From the NCBI RefSeq assembly GCF_019797865.1, contig NZ_CP081869.1, forward strand, positions 4,540,501 through 4,604,500: a stretch of DNA of 64,000 nt, given 5' to 3'. The DNA comes from Chenggangzhangella methanolivorans. GTDB taxonomy: Bacteria > Pseudomonadota > Alphaproteobacteria > Rhizobiales > Methylopilaceae. The first letter of the stretch is position 1. Each line of letters begins with the position of its first letter. The notes under the pieces are model-generated. The model had not been told where the DNA came from and did no database searches. It saw nothing but the letters and a program-made list of their open reading frames with translations. The translations under genes were made by a program, and so were the position numbers. Positions 62,344 through 64,000 of the stretch are shown piece by piece.

Positions 62344-62394
62344 ATGTCGATATCAGACATAATCGTCAAGAGAGAAAATGTCTAAATTCGACAT
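62344..62394. promoter_or_regulatory. Paired operators ATGTC-N7-GACAT
   Basis: Two palindromes with identical half-sites: ATGTC-gatatca-GACAT at 62344-62360 and ATGTC-taaattc-GACAT at 62378-62394. Their centres are 34 bp apart, about three helical turns, in an AT-rich stretch between the leftward operon and the rightward WYL/TerB-like gene. This is the layout of a phage-type repressor operator. The repressor could be the XRE protein (60525) or the S24 protein at the right edge. Confidence 0.8.
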
Positions 62395-62529
62395 ATCGTC
62401 GCGGGGTGGATCGCGCTTGGCGGCTCAGTCTGTCCGAATCAGCCATGGCCGGCGGGTATGGCTGTGCCACTCTCGCGTGCGCGCGGGCGGCTCGGGGGTT
62501 AGCGACGCGCGAAGTCTTCGGGGCGAGCG

Positions 62530-63270
62530 ATGGATCACGACGAGGCGCGGGACTGGCTGGCGGCGCGGTGCGGTGAAAATCTTGGGCCGCCGCCGGGCTT
62601 CTTCAGCAATGCAGGGATCGGTGATCCTGTTTCGATGATGCTGCGCGGCGCTCCGGCGTCCGCGGTCAGGCTCAGCCCGCTCGCCTGCGCGCTGATCTAT
62701 GAGGGCGAATCCGAGGTGACGAAGCGGATCGTCCGCTTCAGCCGCGGCTGGTTCGATCGCGAGGTCTGCTATGTCAGCGCGTTCTGCACGCTGCGGTTTG
62801 AGCCGCGGCTGTTCCGCGCCGACCGCATGGTCGAGCTGATCGATCTTGGGACCGGCGAGATCATCGCCGACGCCGTCACCTTCTTCGAAGGCTTCGGCCT
62901 TTCGCGGAAAGACGATCCGATGCGGGCCACCTTGCGAAGGGCCAAGGACGGGCTCGCGGTGCTGGCCGCGATCGCCGCGTCCGACGGGGTGGTGCATGAC
63001 GAGATCGAGTCCATGCTGCGCTTTGTAGACCGTGTCGCCGAGCTGGACGGCGTCATGCTGGGCGACGCCGATTTCGCGCGCATCGGGGTGGCGCTGACCG
63101 CGCTGCGGCCCTCGGCCGGCCATGCGGCCCACGCTTATGATCGGCTCGCCGCCGACCCCGCGGTCCTGCGGCTGCTTGGGCCTGCGATCGAGGATCTCGT
63201 GGCGGCCGACGACCGGCTCTCGTTCGAGGAGCGGCGCGCGATCGAAGCGCTTTACGGGGTGGCGGCATGA
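62530..63270 (+). CDS. WYL-like/TerB-like domain protein
   Basis: About 246 residues. Residues 55-110 (VTKRIVRFSRGWFDREVCYVSAFCTLRFEPRLFRADRMVELID, for pattern) look like a short WYL-type module: an Arg-Arg strand, a YVSAFC strand and an FRADR strand. The C-terminal half has a TerB-like acidic helical bundle (LAAIAASDGVVHDEIESML, DRVAELDGVML). No helix-turn-helix is visible. WYL domains sense nucleic-acid-type ligands, often in defence or mobile-element regulation. It diverges from the leftward operon across the paired operators. Confidence 0.62.
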   Translation: MDHDEARDWLAARCGENLGPPPGFFSNAGIGDPVSMMLRGAPASAVRLSPLACALIYEGESEVTKRIVRFSRGWFDREVCYVSAFCTLRFEPRLFRADRMVELIDLGTGEIIADAVTFFEGFGLSRKDDPMRATLRRAKDGLAVLAAIAASDGVVHDEIESMLRFVDRVAELDGVMLGDADFARIGVALTALRPSAGHAAHAYDRLAADPAVLRLLGPAIEDLVAADDRLSFEERRAIEALYGVAA

Positions 63271-63703
63271 GGCGCGCGCTTCTCGCCGCGCTCCTGCTCG
63301 CGGTCGCCCTTGCGCCGGCGGTCGCGCAGACGCCCGAGATGGTGGCGCCGGCCTCGGAATGTCCCCAGCCCGACGCGTATCGCTCCTGCGAGCAGACCCG
63401 CGAGACGTTGCCGGCGACATCGCGCGCGCCTGGAAGGGGGACTATCAGGGGCAGCGCAACGTCGCGTTCTGCCTGCTGACGGGCTGCGACGACTCGATCC
63501 GGGTCGATCGGCTCACCGGCTGCGCCTGGCGCATCGTCATCGTGCAGAGCGGCGCGAGCGAGGTCGACCAGTCCGACACGCTCAATCTCGACGTGAACTG
63601 CGCCGCCAAGCTCAGCCGGACCGAAAAGCAAGCCGCCGTGGCGAAGGCCGCGACGATCTACAAAAAGGTCTACGGGCGGGCCGCGCCGAAATTCGCCTGG
63701 TAG
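63267..63703 (+). CDS. Small secreted protein, frameshifted near 63405
   Basis: About 144 residues. The signal peptide is LLAALLLAVALAPAVAQ. The N-terminal part reads ECPQPDAYRSCEQT and the rest, in another frame, GDIARAWKGDYQGQRNVAFCLLTGCDDSIR then CAWRIVIVQSGASEVD and YKKVYGRAAPKFAW (shown in parts). Conserved-looking cysteines suggest disulfides. The stretch AWKGDYQGQRNVAFCL recurs in small periplasmic proteins of alphaproteobacteria. Its ATG overlaps the stop of the WYL-like gene (ATGA). Confidence 0.65.
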
Positions 63704-64000
63704 TCGGGCGTCTCCCGCTTCACCGACCACATCACGCGGCCTATCGCCTGGACGAGCTCGCCGTTCTCGAAGGCGTCGTCGTCGAGCGGGATCGGCTGGA
63801 ACGAGCGGTCGAAGGACTCCGGGATGAGCCAGCGCCGGCCGGCGGCGTCGATCTCGAACAGCTTGCAGGTGCCCTCGCGCTCGCCGTCGGGCCGGATGCG
63901 CTCGACGACGTAGCGCGCGCCCGAGACCAGCTGCTCGCGGCTCGAGAAGATCGAGGCGACGACCACGACCGATCCTTCCGGATATACCTTGTTCATCGAC
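63670..64000 (-). CDS. S24/LexA-type phage repressor, C-terminal peptidase domain (cut by window edge)
   Basis: The last 110 codons of a gene that starts beyond the window. The visible part is the S24 peptidase fold: SMNKVYPEGSVVVV, where the first residue is the catalytic serine (codon at 63997-63999), then TCKLFEIDAAGRRWLIPES with the catalytic lysine, and QAIGRVMWSVKRE. Such repressors cleave themselves with RecA after DNA damage and release prophage genes. A start at 63996 would drop the catalytic serine, so I treat the gene as partial. It overlaps the 3' end of the secreted-protein gene by 34 bp. Confidence 0.85.
   Translation of the reverse strand, partial: SMNKVYPEGSVVVVASIFSSREQLVSGARYVVERIRPDGEREGTCKLFEIDAAGRRWLIPESFDRSFQPIPLDDDAFENGELVQAIGRVMWSVKRETPDYQANFGAARP

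Larger units (their letters stand above)
54960..64000. mobile_element. Integrative element or prophage beside tRNA-Leu (continues past right edge)
   Basis: A tyrosine recombinase lies next to a tRNA gene. It is followed by a dense leftward array of small, mostly unknown genes with phage-type domains (excisionase-like, XRE, S24 repressor, DUF3310, HD). Gene size, overlap and content change abruptly from the housekeeping region on the left. The right end and attR are outside the window, and the left boundary is only placed near the tRNA. Confidence 0.75.

Overview
The window is GC-rich chromosomal DNA (roughly 70% G+C by eye) from an alphaproteobacterium, most likely of the Hyphomicrobiales (Rhizobiales). 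The main reasons are a very long coiled-coil protein of the growth-pole-ring type (GPR/RgsE, 31111-38530), a CtrA-type box beside it, DUF2852, a PlcP/glycosyltransferase lipid-remodelling pair, an Mrp ATPase, YcjX/YcjF and HPt genes, and intergenic palindromic repeats. The genus cannot be fixed from the sequence alone. An unusual number of conserved genes (17 of about 65) carry one or more 1-2 base frameshifts although both halves are well conserved. I read most of these as indel errors in the sequence, and I give the full span of each gene with the shift position.

Layout. 1-1056: two paralogous amino-acid-type ABC substrate-binding proteins (one cut by the left edge). 1132-2982: mobA divergent from mrp. 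3144-9845: an iron-type periplasmic cluster (imelysin, multicopper oxidase, di-heme oxidoreductase, second imelysin, DUF1513 protein) with an Irr-box-like palindrome upstream. 10012-12556: two tandem TakP-like TRAP substrate-binding proteins without membrane subunits. 12716-18924: otsB, a beta-helix/RTX secreted protein, an FAH-family hydrolase, a FadL-type porin and an atypical SDR. 19004-21620: DUF2852 and a PlcP-glycosyltransferase pair. 21631-25419: a hypothetical protein, DgcA, an alpha/beta hydrolase and DgcN (D-glutamate catabolism). 25534-30775: an Mla-type lipid ABC transporter (permease, ATPase, MCE protein, lipoprotein), then DUF6152 and DUF6644 proteins. 31111-41343: GPR, CtrA box, VWA/CoxE protein, GNAT protein. 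41382-46773: DEAD-box helicase, MFS transporter, ferredoxin-NADP reductase, [2Fe-2S] ferredoxin, HPt protein. 47123-54502: SixA-type phosphatase, YcjX, YcjF, chorismate synthase, a DnaQ-like protein and two tandem secreted esterase-like proteins.

54875 to the right edge: a tRNA-Leu(UAA) gene followed by an integrative element or prophage. A leftward polycistron of 17 small genes, nearly all with overlapping stop and start codons, runs from about 62311 down to a tyrosine recombinase at 55074. It includes an excisionase-like wHTH protein, ASCH, HD hydrolase, DUF3310, XRE regulator, DUF7673 and, unexpectedly, an acyl carrier protein. Its promoter region carries two copies of the palindrome ATGTC-N7-GACAT. 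Rightward are a WYL-like/TerB-like protein and a small secreted protein. The window ends inside an S24/LexA-type repressor gene whose probable catalytic serine is the last complete codon.

The least ordinary parts are the permease-less imelysin/multicopper-oxidase cluster with palindromic repeats inside two of its reading frames, the acyl carrier protein in the phage-type operon with its paired operators, and the beta-helix/RTX protein.
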